A stretch of DNA of 64,000 nucleotides from an uncultured Pseudodesulfovibrio sp. (lineage in GTDB: Bacteria; Desulfobacterota; Desulfovibrionia; Desulfovibrionales; Desulfovibrionaceae). The stretch is from the NCBI RefSeq assembly GCF_963664965.1, contig NZ_OY761823.1, positions 3,614,001 to 3,678,000 on the forward strand. Reading direction: 5' to 3'. Shown in pieces: positions 63,855 through 64,000 of the stretch. Both the position numbers and the translations under genes were made by a program. The notes beneath the pieces are model-generated. The model had not been told where the DNA came from. It ran no database searches and saw nothing but the letters and a program-made list of their open reading frames with translations. Numbering within the stretch: position 1 is the stretch's first letter; each line of letters opens with the position of its first letter.

Positions 63855-64000
63855 ATGCTTAGGTCTGGAATGAAATTTATTGTGCCACTTGCCATAGTGG
63901 CTATGCTCGCCATGGGAGCAGCGCTCGTCGGTTGTGGCGGCGGTGGAGGCCTTTCGGCAGCAGCAGGAGCCATCGGCGGTGGTGCTGGTAACACCCCTGT
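63855..64000 (+). CDS. Glycine-rich lipoprotein, 5' part only
   Basis: The frame starts at ATG 63855, with AGAGGAGG 6 bp upstream, and runs off the window after 48 codons. Residues 1-24 are a lipoprotein signal with the lipobox LVGC, followed by GGGGGLSAAAGAIGGGAGNT, a flexible glycine- and alanine-rich linker. What follows is outside the window, so no function can be given. Confidence 0.8.
   Translation, partial: MLRSGMKFIVPLAIVAMLAMGAALVGCGGGGGLSAAAGAIGGGAGNTP

Noticed and set aside
1-64000. CRISPR arrays, tRNA, rRNA, insertion sequences or prophage genes
   Set aside because: I looked through the gaps and proteins for repeat-spacer patterns, cloverleaf sequences, transposases and integrases and found none.

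Overview
The window looks like chromosomal DNA of a Gram-negative, anaerobic, sulfate-reducer-type bacterium, most likely in or near the Desulfovibrionaceae. This is inferred from the mix of lipid A synthesis (lpxB), outer-membrane and lipoprotein genes, ferredoxin-linked 2-oxoacid oxidation with an ADP-forming acyl-CoA synthetase, a giant BadF/HgdC-type activase, and many two-component proteins. I see no rRNA, tRNA, CRISPR array, insertion sequence or phage gene. Start sites below were moved where a Shine-Dalgarno (SD) sequence or protein alignment argued for it.

Region 1 (1-25743, all minus strand) ends with a lipoprotein and two paralogous secreted alpha/beta hydrolases. Before them in transcription order lies a long overlapping gene set: SBP-like sensor protein, histidine kinase, CHASE2 kinase-like protein, a PgsC/CapC-type membrane protein with both its membrane and hydrolase-like parts duplicated, an anchored periplasmic protein, a secreted poly-gamma-glutamate-hydrolase/N-formylglutamate-amidohydrolase-like enzyme, a 1916-residue TPR/SPOR-like/beta-barrel protein, and a HEAT-repeat PgsB/CapB-type Mur ligase. 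I read this as an undescribed Gram-negative envelope machine that makes, trims and exports an amide-linked polymer; it is the main find of the window.

Region 2 (25995-35179, plus strand) is a MarR-controlled redox cluster: AhpD-like protein, CCG-domain Fe-S protein, dienoyl-CoA-reductase-type flavoenzyme, a 1330-residue tandem activase, a Fur-family regulator and a methyltransferase. Four copies of a 19-bp inverted repeat related to TGGTTTA-N5-TAAACCA mark its promoters. Region 3 (35257-42744, minus) holds a methyltransferase and RhtX/FptX-like siderophore transporter, an AraC/PchR-like regulator, a polysaccharide-deacetylase lipoprotein, and the EamA-lpxB-proC operon.

Region 4 (42847-54744) is a catabolic unit. 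The minus-strand operon encodes a four-subunit 2-oxoacid:ferredoxin oxidoreductase, an ADP-forming acyl-CoA synthetase, an FAD-dependent amine/amino-acid oxidoreductase, RidA and an MFS transporter; diverging from it are a BCCT transporter, an IclR regulator and a UbiX-like protein. Together they can turn an imported amino acid or amine into a 2-oxoacid, an acyl-CoA and then ATP. Matching GGTAC-N3-GTACC operators lie in the divergent promoter region.

Region 5 (54879-64000) has the Na+/H+ antiporter nhaB behind a candidate sigma-54 promoter and three inverted repeats, next to a sigma-54 activator with an altered GAFTGA loop and its kinase; then a membrane glycosyltransferase-like protein, a GT2-GtrA fusion, and the start of a glycine-rich lipoprotein.
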